From Acetofilamentum sp. (GTDB lineage: Bacteria > Bacteroidota > Bacteroidia > Bacteroidales > JAFGUD01): a stretch of 6,083 nucleotides of DNA. This document shows, piece by piece, positions 1 through 6,083 of this stretch; the first letter of the stretch is position 1; each line of letters starts with the position of its first letter. Below the pieces are notes generated by a model that saw nothing but the letters and a program-made list of their open reading frames with translations, was not told the DNA's origin and made no database searches. The position numbers and the translations under genes are program-made. The stretch spans positions 1 to 6,083 of the forward strand of contig DYKL01000225.1 of the NCBI GenBank assembly GCA_020722645.1. The letters are read 5' to 3'.

Positions 1-45
1 ATCTTTTATGACAAATATTATAACTGTATTGTGCCTAATTTTTGA

Positions 46-207
46 TTAGATAAGGCAGTAACTTTCAAAAAAAATGACCCTACATCTGCCTTTATTTCAA
101 GTGAACTGAAATTCGCTTCTTTTTTCGTTTTATTTATCAACCTTGCGATGGTATCAATCGGTATAATTTTAATGACTTATTCAGTCATATTATGGCTTAA
201 GGAATAA
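46..207 (+). pseudogene. C-terminal fragment of an unidentified small membrane protein (start missing)
   Basis: Seen: one frame stays open for 53 codons from 46 to a TAA at 205-207. It is preceded in frame by a TGA at 43-45. The product begins with a polar stretch (about 19 residues containing FKKNDPTSAF). A hydrophobic segment of roughly 29 residues follows (FASFFVLFINLAMV, then SIGIILMTYSVILWL), and it ends in the charged residues KE. This is what the last transmembrane helix of a membrane protein looks like. No ATG, GTG or TTG lies in frame until ATG 148, which would leave only 19 residues. A second frame is open from ATG 8-10 to TAG 47-49 (MTNIITVLCLIFD). A single -1 step at about 44-47 would join the two into one short protein. 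The stop codon touches a terminator hairpin, which supports a real gene end here. I do not recognise the family. It may be a decayed gene, a sequencing indel or chance. Confidence 0.3.
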
Positions 208-244
208 AAAAACGGCTCAATTTTTAATATTCAAGCCGTTTTTT
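207..244. terminator. Bidirectional intrinsic terminator between converging reading frames
   Basis: The arms AAAAAACGGCT (207-217) and AGCCGTTTTTT (234-244) are exact inverted complements, giving an 11-bp stem with a 5-bp GC-rich core and a 16-base A/T-rich loop. The T run at 239-244 gives a U tail for transcripts moving right. The A run at 206-212 gives a U tail for transcripts moving left. The hairpin begins at the stop of the left-edge + strand frame (205-207) and ends 7 bases from the stop of the minus-strand receptor gene (252-254). One hairpin can therefore serve both converging units. Confidence 0.8.
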
Positions 245-251
245 ATTGATA

Positions 252-2738
252 TTAGTATCTGATTATAAGTTTTCCGTAAATATTCCTTCTATACTGCGGT
301 ATTCGTGATGCATAATAAGTTCCGTTAGCACTTCTGACTCCCGGATGATAATATTCCTTATCCAAAATATTAAAAACAGAAGCTTGAATAGAAATTCCTT
401 TCCAAATATTATATGTAACTGCACCGTTCAGAACAAAATATGCATCAATAAAATCATACGGATTTCCTGAAATAGTTGTATTTTCACCCGTTGGTTTTTC
501 CCCTACCCAATTAGCTCTGAGGTTTATATCTAATTTATCGAAATAAGATGCTGTAATTCCTGCGTTAATCTGGTGGTCTGCAATATCTCCTATTCTGATT
601 TCATCGGCTTCAGTTGTGTTATATGGATTTGTATAAGTGTAATTAAAATATGCATTGTAATTTTTTAAAACAAAATTAACTGTACTTTGTCCTCCGAAAA
701 TTCTCATCGAACCCAAAGCCTGATGCTGTGTGGTAGTTACAGTGTTTCCCTGTTCGTCAATATATGTAACATTAGCAGTGCCGACAACACCGTCATACAA
801 GGCATAAAATCCTGAAATGTCAATATATAGAAATGAAGCAGGTTTGTATCCTATGTAAGCGTCGAAGTTTCTAACTTTTTCGGGTGGTAATGACGGATTA
901 TTAAGCAATCTGCCGGGTGTTGTTCCGTATTTTGTCCAATATCCAGCATCTTTAAATGCTTCTGAATAAATTAACTTGAAAACAAGATTTGACGGTGTAA
1001 AAACGATCGCTGCCTTTGGATTAAAAACATCTCCGTATCCGCCGGTTTTACGTATTTTGTTATAGTCAAATCTTCCTCCTAAAACAAAACTTAAATTTGT
1101 CTTGGGTTTGTAGGTAATTTGAGAATACACACCTATATCATTACTGTAATAATGATTTCCGCCAAGTGTGTTTACAGGTAAAGCTGTCTCTTCTGGATTT
1201 TTTTCGTAACTGTAAATATAATCTCCTTGTATGTGGCTATGCCTGTACTCGCTGCCTACGAATAAAGATATTTTTTCTGAAAAATCATAGTTAATTCTGA
1301 GTTCATTTCTTAATTGAACTGAATAAGTTGAATAATAAGCTATCCACCAGTATGGTATTTGTCTTTGTTCTACCGGTAATAAATTTCCAAGGCTGTCAGC
1401 TAAACCGCTTAATCCTATTTCTCCGTTCAGATATCCTGTATAGTAATATTCTTTGCTTTCACCGTCAATGCCGTGCTGTTTAAAGTTTGAAAAACTTGTA
1501 ATTGACAATTTGTCTGTAATTTTTTTATCATATTTTGCGTATATGTATGAATTTTTCGGAGTCCAAATTCCTCCATTAGCAGGTCCCAGTTCATAATCAT
1601 CTCTATACCAACCTCCGTATCCGTTTCTACGGCGGAATGTTTCAAAACCTAATGTAAAATTACTTATTTTAAGTTTCCCGTAAACGTAATAATTATCAGT
1701 ATTGTTTGAATATTGAGGTTTAATTCCGTTTAAACCGTCGCCATTGTAATATATTTCGTTATCCATATCCATTGCTATCTGAGCAATATTGTCGTTTGTT
1801 GTACCTAATATATTTTTATAATAATCCAAATCGTAGCCACTCAAGTCATAGTCCCAGTCGTCATATTCAGATAAATCCATTTCGTCAGACAAATAATATC
1901 TTCCCGATAATGTCAGTGATATATCTTTATATCTTCCTGCAACCGACAAATCAGCATATTTTGTGTTCCAAGTACCGTAGCTTGTTTCTAAATTTAAGCC
2001 AAAATTTTTCTCATTATTGAAATAAAAATCATCGTCTTTTGTGATTACGTTAATTACTCCCAGAAAAGCATTAGCACCGTAAACAGTAGTCGAAGGTCCG
2101 TAGATTACTTCAATTCTTTCAATTTGAGCAAGCGGAAACTGTCTGCCAATCCAGGCGCTGCCGCTCCACAAATCATTCTCTTCGACTCCGTCAATCATAA
2201 AGAGAGTACGGTCGGTATTATTAGAACGGTATCCACGTTGATAAATCTGTGAATACTCTGTTCCGTATCCTCTTGAAATATCAAATCCGGGCAAATCGTG
2301 AATAATTTGCTCCAAATCAGTGTATCCTCTTTTATAAATCTCATCAGAAGTGATAACTATTACATTTTGAGGGGCATCTGATATTTTTTCCGATTTTTTA
2401 GAAACCGAAACTACTTCAAGCTCCATTAATTCTTCCAGAGACAAATCAAAAATATCAGCTTCAAAATCCAATACAATGTTTACAACATTACTTTTTACTT
2501 CAACTTCTTTGACCAAATAGTTGGAATGTTGAAACGTAAGAGTGTTATAATTTACCGGGACACTTATGGCATAAGTTCCCGAATCTGTAGTAAAGGTCTT
2601 AAACTCTGTCCCTTTTATACAAATTATAACGTCTTTTACGGGCTTTCCGTCAGGTGACTTTACTTTGCCTGTAACAATTTGTTGAGCATTGGAAAACTCA
2701 AAGGCAAAAACTAATAATAAAAGCAGTAATTTTTTCAT
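252..2738 (-). CDS. TonB-dependent outer membrane receptor with N-terminal carboxypeptidase-regulatory-like domain
   Basis: This 828-residue protein should be an outer membrane gated channel that imports a scarce ligand with TonB-ExbB-ExbD energy. Seen in order: a signal peptide (residues 1-18, MKKLLLLLLVFAFEFSNA before QQ); a carboxypeptidase-regulatory-like beta-sandwich (about 21-92, starting IVTGKVKSPDGKPVKDV); a linker with DLSLEELMELEVVSVSKK (98-115), whose EVVSVS is the likely TonB box; and a plug domain (about 117-234) with PQNVIVITSDEI, FMIDGVEEND, IERIEVIYGPSTTVYGANAF and GVINVITK. A 22-strand-type barrel follows, ending in GKLIIRY with the terminal aromatic expected for BamA-dependent insertion. 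Length and layout fit FepA/BtuB-like receptors with a Bacteroidota N-terminal extension. At 828 residues it is shorter than typical SusC proteins, and no SusD is adjacent within the window. The ligand (siderophore, haem, cobalamin or other) cannot be read from the sequence. The ATG at 2736-2738 is chosen because the signal peptide follows it directly. No Shine-Dalgarno is visible and no key motif is broken. Confidence 0.95.
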   Translation of the reverse strand: MKKLLLLLLVFAFEFSNAQQIVTGKVKSPDGKPVKDVIICIKGTEFKTFTTDSGTYAISVPVNYNTLTFQHSNYLVKEVEVKSNVVNIVLDFEADIFDLSLEELMELEVVSVSKKSEKISDAPQNVIVITSDEIYKRGYTDLEQIIHDLPGFDISRGYGTEYSQIYQRGYRSNNTDRTLFMIDGVEENDLWSGSAWIGRQFPLAQIERIEVIYGPSTTVYGANAFLGVINVITKDDDFYFNNEKNFGLNLETSYGTWNTKYADLSVAGRYKDISLTLSGRYYLSDEMDLSEYDDWDYDLSGYDLDYYKNILGTTNDNIAQIAMDMDNEIYYNGDGLNGIKPQYSNNTDNYYVYGKLKISNFTLGFETFRRRNGYGGWYRDDYELGPANGGIWTPKNSYIYAKYDKKITDKLSITSFSNFKQHGIDGESKEYYYTGYLNGEIGLSGLADSLGNLLPVEQRQIPYWWIAYYSTYSVQLRNELRINYDFSEKISLFVGSEYRHSHIQGDYIYSYEKNPEETALPVNTLGGNHYYSNDIGVYSQITYKPKTNLSFVLGGRFDYNKIRKTGGYGDVFNPKAAIVFTPSNLVFKLIYSEAFKDAGYWTKYGTTPGRLLNNPSLPPEKVRNFDAYIGYKPASFLYIDISGFYALYDGVVGTANVTYIDEQGNTVTTTQHQALGSMRIFGGQSTVNFVLKNYNAYFNYTYTNPYNTTEADEIRIGDIADHQINAGITASYFDKLDINLRANWVGEKPTGENTTISGNPYDFIDAYFVLNGAVTYNIWKGISIQASVFNILDKEYYHPGVRSANGTYYASRIPQYRRNIYGKLIIRY

Positions 2739-2762
2739 AACATAAGTTTTAGGTTAATATTT

Positions 2763-3049
2763 TTATAAAGGAGTCAGCAAAATATTTTCATCAGGTTTTC
2801 CCGGATTATAAACAACTTTTGCTTTTTCATCTTTTTTTGCCCAGCTATAGTCTTTTATATGTTCCGGAAAACTTATAAGTCCATTTTGGTGAATATTATT
2901 TGTGCTATATTTATAATAAATGTAAACTTTTTTTCGGTTATATTTATAGAACCAAGGTGTTTTTTTTCGACTTTTGTAATCTCTGCCTCAGTTAAATTTC
3001 CTTTTTCAATAAGATTTTTCGTTTTGTTTAATATCTTAAATGCATATAT
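2763..3049 (-). pseudogene. Frame-split remnant of an unidentified gene upstream of the receptor
   Basis: Two overlapping minus-strand frames both read like protein. The upstream one (3049 down to a TAA at 2873-2875, 58 residues) contains NLTEAEITKVEKKHLGS. The downstream one (2987 down to a TAA at 2763-2765, 74 residues) contains SFPEHIKDYSWAKKDEKAK followed by VVYNPGKPDENILLTPL, which looks like an authentic soluble C-terminus. A -1 step joins them. Two A runs in the overlap allow it: A8 (2960-2967), and A AAA AAG in phase with the upstream frame (2927-2933). The upstream frame has no ATG, GTG or TTG near its beginning and follows a TAA at 3050-3052. Further fragments in other frames (FERKNKPINGK at about 3066-3098) suggest more breaks. 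I do not recognise the family. Decay is the simplest reading; assembly indels in homopolymers or programmed slippage are alternatives. Its stop is 24 bases before the receptor ATG, so the receptor promoter may lie inside it. Confidence 0.42.
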
Positions 3050-3132
3050 TTAAAAAAAAAAACTTTTCCATTGATTGGTTTGTTTTTCCTTTCAAATTTA
3101 TTAAATAAAAAGATTAAAAACAAATTTTTTAA
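3050..3132. other. A/T-rich intergenic leader with an 11-base A tract
   Basis: This stretch separates the minus-strand remnant from the nuclease gene. It contains an uninterrupted run of eleven A (3052-3062) and several shorter A or T runs. No GC-rich hairpin, operator-like dyad or recognisable RNA is visible. Short open pieces on the minus strand, such as the ATG at 3069-3071 followed by GAA AAG and the T11 tract, end within a few codons and are not called as genes. It presumably carries the upstream control sequence of the nuclease gene. Confidence 0.4.
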
Positions 3133-3140
3133 TAATTTTG
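3133..3140 (+). promoter_or_regulatory. Possible Bacteroidota -7 promoter element (TAnnTTTG)
   Basis: TAATTTTG matches the Bacteroidota sigma-A -7 consensus TAnnTTTG exactly. It lies 15 bases before the ATG at 3156. A transcript starting a few bases downstream would have a very short leader of about 10 bases. Against this, no TTG is found at the expected -33 distance (about 3110-3114), and such 8-mers arise easily in A/T-rich DNA. If the element is real, the TTG at 3138-3140 is part of the promoter and cannot be the start codon. Confidence 0.3.
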
Positions 3141-3155
3141 TCAAAAATCAAAGCA

Positions 3156-6011
3156 ATGAATTTTCTACAAGACTGTGCAAATCAAATAATTGCGAATAAT
3201 TACCAAAATTTGAAAATTTGTCTGATTTGTCCGAACATCAGAACAATAGACTATCTTAAATATCACCTGTCAGCAAATTTGAACCGAAGTATACGGGCTC
3301 CGAAATTTTTGAACTTATCTGAATTTACTTCCGGTTTTTCTGATATTCAAAAAGCTGATGAACTGTTTTTGATGATTCAGCTTTATAAATCTTTTAAAAC
3401 TGTTTTTAATAACAGTAATTTTTTTACAAATTACGATTTTGATAAATTTTACGGAATTGGTGAGATTATTCTTAAAGATTTCAACGAAATTGACAATTAT
3501 TTATTAGATGTTGAACAAATTTTTGTGAATATAAAAGATTACGAATCAATAAACTACATAGAAGATTATCTTAATGATGAACAGATTGAGGCTATACGCG
3601 AATTTTTCAGTTATTTTTCTGTCGAAAACATCAGCGAAGAAAAACAATATTTTGCTGAATTATGGTCAAATTTACCTGAATTATACAAAAATTTCACAAA
3701 GGTATTAAATAATCACAAAATAGGCTATAATGGTTTAATTAACAGAGATTTATGTAATAAAATCGACAATAATCTGATTAGTTTTGATACTTATGAAAAA
3801 TACATCTTTATTGGTTTCAATGCACTTACAAAATCGCAGAAAAAAATTATGCAAGCTGTTCAGAAAACCGGCAAAGCTTTATTTTTTTGGGATTATGACA
3901 ATTTTTACACAAAAGACATTGAAAATGAAGCAGGTTTGTTTGTCCGCGAGAATCTCAAATTATTTTCTGATGACTTAAAAACAGACAGAGACAGATTTTT
4001 GAAAGATAAAAAAATTAAATTAATCGGTTTTCCATTAGAAATAGCTCAAACAAAAGCAATGCCTCAAATTCTTTGCGGTTTCAATATAAATTTTGACAAC
4101 AAAAAGCAACTTGCACAAACAGCTGTTGTTATGCCCGACGAAAATTTACTTTTTCCGCTTCTGCACGCATTGCCCACGGAAATTAAACACGTGAATCTTA
4201 CTTTAGGCTTTCCTTTCAGAAATACTGCCGTTTATGTCTTTATGATGCAATGGTACAATATTTTAAGCAAATTCATCAAAAAAAATATCGTTCACATTGA
4301 TGAAATACTATCATTTTTCAAAAATCAGATTTTTATTGATGTTATAGCTGACAGACTTGATTTTATTACTAATTCTGTAAAAAAAAGTAACAAAATTTAT
4401 TTTTCGATAAAAGATTTAGAGGATACAAATGATGCTTTTTTGAAAGTTTTATTTTCTCAAAACAACATCGATGCCATAGAAAATCTATTGGATAACAGTA
4501 TAAAAGTACTCGAAATTCTTTTTAAACCTTTGTCAAAAGAAGACCGAAAAATAGAAACAGAAGCAATATATCAGTTTTACAGACAGATGTCGGATTTGCA
4601 ATCGCAATTTTTGAACGAATTTGAGAAAGACAAAGAAATAATATCAGTAAAAATTTTATTAAAATTTTTGATAAAACTTATCAGCGGAGCACACATTCCT
4701 TTTCAGGGCAAAAACATTGATGGATTGCAGGTTATGACAATTATGGAAACTAGAAATCTTGATTTTGAAAATGTTGTTATTTTAAACCTAAACGAGCAGA
4801 TTTTGCCTAAAAAAGCATCAAATAATTCTTTGATTTCTGAATTTATCCGTAAATCTTATGGTTTGCCAGTTTTGATGTATCAGGATTCAATTTTTGCATT
4901 TTTATTTTACAGTCTGATACAAAACGCAAAAAATATTGTATTGACATACAGCAACTTAATATCAGAAAAAGGAGGCGAACCCAGTAGATTTATTCAGCAA
5001 CTGAAATTTGAAACCGACTTGATAAGTCAGGAGTATTATTACGCTGAACAGATAAAACCTAAACGCAGCAAAAAAATTATAGTAGAAAAAAATGAAAAAA
5101 TTTGTTCGGTTTTGCAAAAATATTTAACTTCTGAAAAAATGTTATCCGCAAGTGCTTTAAATACATATCTGACTTGTCCTTTAAAATTTTATTTTCAGCG
5201 AGTAGCTCAGATTTTGCCTTTTGAAGAACAAAAACAGGAATTTGAAATAGATGCTCAAAAATTTGGTAATATTTTTCATAAAACAATGGAAAAAATATAC
5301 AAACCTTTCATTAAAAAAGAAGTTCATAAAGAAGATTTGAATAATATAAAGAAAAATATTGCTACAATAGTTAATCAAACAATCCTGGAAGAATTGGAAA
5401 ACATTGAACAAGCGGCTTTAGAAGGGCTGAATAAAATTATCAGTGATGTTATAAAAAAATATGTCGAAAGATTTATAGACAATGATATTTCTTATGCTCC
5501 TTTTTATATAAAATCACTCGAAAATTCTGAAAAATATTACAGAAAATTTAATTTCGAACTGAACGGAGAACAGCAAAACATAACACTCTACGGAATAATT
5601 GACAGAATTGATACGAAAGACAATCTGACAAGAATTATTGATTATAAAACCGGCGGCGATGATTTATCTGTGTCAAGTATTGAAAATCTGTTCGATTCCG
5701 ATAAGGTTAAAAACACCAAAAAGGCTATTTTTCAAATGCTTTTATATACATTGATTTACAAAAAGAACTATCAAACTGATTATTTTGAAATAATTCTTAT
5801 GAAAACAGTTAATGAAAAAATGGATAACGAATCGAATATTAAAATCGGCAGAGAAACTTTGCATTCAAATTCTGATGGAATTCTATCAAGTTTTGAAGAA
5901 AAGTTAATCAATCTGCTAAAAAATCTTTTTAACGAAAAGCGACCTTTTTATCAAACCTCAAATTTAGAATCCTGCTCTTATTGCGATTATAAAGGCATTT
6001 GTGGTAGATAA
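3156..6011 (+). CDS. AddB-like PD-(D/E)XK nuclease with iron-sulfur cluster (Bacteroidota type)
   Basis: This 951-residue protein is likely the AddB-type subunit of an AddAB/RecBCD-like complex that resects double-strand DNA ends for recombination repair in the cytoplasm. Numbering is from ATG 3156. The N-terminus (ICLICPNIRTIDYL, 21-34) has the PN-R block of the Bacteroidota family in place of a Walker A motif, so this half is probably an inactive helicase fold. The helicase-like core shows MPDENLLFPLLHALP (326-340), ETRNLDFENVVIL (531-543), NLNEQILP (544-551) and FYSLIQNAKN (584-593). The C-terminal RecB/Cas4-like nuclease is complete: His708 (FGNIFHKTME), Asp816 (GIIDRID), Asp829 and Lys831 (IIDYKTGG), Gln860 and Tyr864 (QMLLY). 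Four cysteines fit a 4Fe-4S site: Cys674 (YLTCP), Cys940, Cys943 and Cys949 (C-x2-C-x5-C at the end). An in-frame TTG at 3138 would add six residues, but ATG fits family starts better and TTG overlaps a promoter-like element. It ends with tandem TAA codons. AddA is not in the window. Other names used are RecB-family exonuclease or PD-(D/E)XK nuclease family protein. Confidence 0.92.
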   Translation: MNFLQDCANQIIANNYQNLKICLICPNIRTIDYLKYHLSANLNRSIRAPKFLNLSEFTSGFSDIQKADELFLMIQLYKSFKTVFNNSNFFTNYDFDKFYGIGEIILKDFNEIDNYLLDVEQIFVNIKDYESINYIEDYLNDEQIEAIREFFSYFSVENISEEKQYFAELWSNLPELYKNFTKVLNNHKIGYNGLINRDLCNKIDNNLISFDTYEKYIFIGFNALTKSQKKIMQAVQKTGKALFFWDYDNFYTKDIENEAGLFVRENLKLFSDDLKTDRDRFLKDKKIKLIGFPLEIAQTKAMPQILCGFNINFDNKKQLAQTAVVMPDENLLFPLLHALPTEIKHVNLTLGFPFRNTAVYVFMMQWYNILSKFIKKNIVHIDEILSFFKNQIFIDVIADRLDFITNSVKKSNKIYFSIKDLEDTNDAFLKVLFSQNNIDAIENLLDNSIKVLEILFKPLSKEDRKIETEAIYQFYRQMSDLQSQFLNEFEKDKEIISVKILLKFLIKLISGAHIPFQGKNIDGLQVMTIMETRNLDFENVVILNLNEQILPKKASNNSLISEFIRKSYGLPVLMYQDSIFAFLFYSLIQNAKNIVLTYSNLISEKGGEPSRFIQQLKFETDLISQEYYYAEQIKPKRSKKIIVEKNEKICSVLQKYLTSEKMLSASALNTYLTCPLKFYFQRVAQILPFEEQKQEFEIDAQKFGNIFHKTMEKIYKPFIKKEVHKEDLNNIKKNIATIVNQTILEELENIEQAALEGLNKIISDVIKKYVERFIDNDISYAPFYIKSLENSEKYYRKFNFELNGEQQNITLYGIIDRIDTKDNLTRIIDYKTGGDDLSVSSIENLFDSDKVKNTKKAIFQMLLYTLIYKKNYQTDYFEIILMKTVNEKMDNESNIKIGRETLHSNSDGILSSFEEKLINLLKNLFNEKRPFYQTSNLESCSYCDYKGICGR

Positions 6012-6083
6012 TAAAAAATCATATTTTTAAAACAATCAATAAATAACTAGTCCTTTTATAAAAGTTTTATTGAGGTATTCGTT
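6012..6083. other. Downstream spacer with no confident feature
   Basis: The spacer opens with a second in-frame TAA (6012-6014) right after the nuclease stop. It contains a weak A/T-only inverted repeat near 6015-6029 and the 12-base palindrome CTTTTATAAAAG (6053-6064). Neither has a GC-rich stem, so neither is called a terminator. No start of an addA helicase gene is visible before the window ends. Confidence 0.5.

Noticed and set aside
43..45. TGA at 43-45, and TGA at 2988-2990 on the minus strand, as evidence of a recoded TGA codon
   Set aside because: Both long genes are free of internal TGA over about 1,780 codons and use TGG for Trp, so the standard bacterial code applies.
1427..1645. 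Minus-strand 72-codon open frame inside the receptor gene
   Set aside because: It lies wholly within the receptor gene in another frame of the same strand, with no recognisable domain. It is a shadow frame.
1772..2020. Plus-strand 82-codon open frame antisense to the receptor gene
   Set aside because: It is fully antisense to a clear TonB-dependent receptor barrel, with low-complexity composition. It is a shadow frame.
2739..2860. Search for a cobalamin or other riboswitch ahead of the receptor
   Set aside because: The 24-base leader is too short, and the sequence beyond it reads as coding remnant. No conserved riboswitch-like core or paired GC-rich helices are visible.
2859..3053. Plus-strand 64-codon open frame in the intergenic region
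   Set aside because: Its product is rich in Phe, Ile and Val, as expected from the antisense of Lys- and Asn-rich A/T DNA. The opposite strand reads as more protein-like, so I treat this as the antisense shadow of the remnant.
3784..3978. Plus-strand 64-codon open frame inside the nuclease gene
   Set aside because: It is out of frame within a conserved gene and has no motif.
5077..5411. Two minus-strand open frames (5077-5286 and 5181-5411) over the nuclease gene
   Set aside because: Both are antisense to the conserved nuclease domain and consist mostly of Phe, Ile and Leu, typical of antisense to Lys-rich coding DNA.
6053..6064. Palindrome CTTTTATAAAAG as an operator or terminator
   Set aside because: It is A/T-only with no loop or U tail in context, and such palindromes are common by chance in DNA of this composition.
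6036..6083. Minus-strand open stretch at the right edge reading NEYLNKTFIKGLVIY then TGA, possibly the end of a converging gene
   Set aside because: Only 15 residues are visible, there is no homology to judge, and no terminator hairpin lies between it and the nuclease gene. Sequence beyond the edge is needed.

Overview
The window is strongly A+T-rich (by eye about two thirds or more A+T). It carries two long intact genes that fit Bacteroidota. One is a TonB-dependent receptor with an N-terminal carboxypeptidase-regulatory-like domain. The other is the Bacteroidota form of an AddB-like PD-(D/E)XK nuclease. Neither start has a convincing Shine-Dalgarno sequence, which is usual for that phylum. 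The order or genus cannot be fixed from this sequence.

Layout. Bases 1-207 hold a start-less open stretch on the + strand that encodes a hydrophobic C-terminal tail, probably the end or remnant of a small membrane protein. It runs into a hairpin at 207-244 flanked by A and T tracts, which can act as a terminator from both sides. Converging on it from the right is the TonB-dependent receptor (252-2738, minus). Between that gene and the next lie about 400 bases (2739-3137). In them I can read a previously unlisted minus-strand coding remnant (2763-3049) split over two frames and lacking a start. It ends 24 bases before the receptor start. The rest of the gap is A/T-rich leader with an 11-base A tract. 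The nuclease gene (3156-6011, +) is divergent to the receptor. The last 72 bases hold tandem TAA stops and no confident feature.

Function. The receptor would sit in the outer membrane and import a chelated metal or similar ligand using TonB-ExbBD energy. No SusD, TonB or inner-membrane transporter lies beside it to name the ligand. The nuclease would act in the cytoplasm on DNA ends in AddAB/RecBCD-type recombination repair, but its helicase partner AddA is not in the window. The two genes show no functional link; they are simply divergent neighbours.

I see no CRISPR array, insertion sequence, tRNA, rRNA or riboswitch, and no convincing new biological system. The items most worth a second look are the frame-split remnant at 2763-3049 with its A-run slip sites, the wrongly extended start of the nuclease gene, and the hidden membrane fragment at the left edge.
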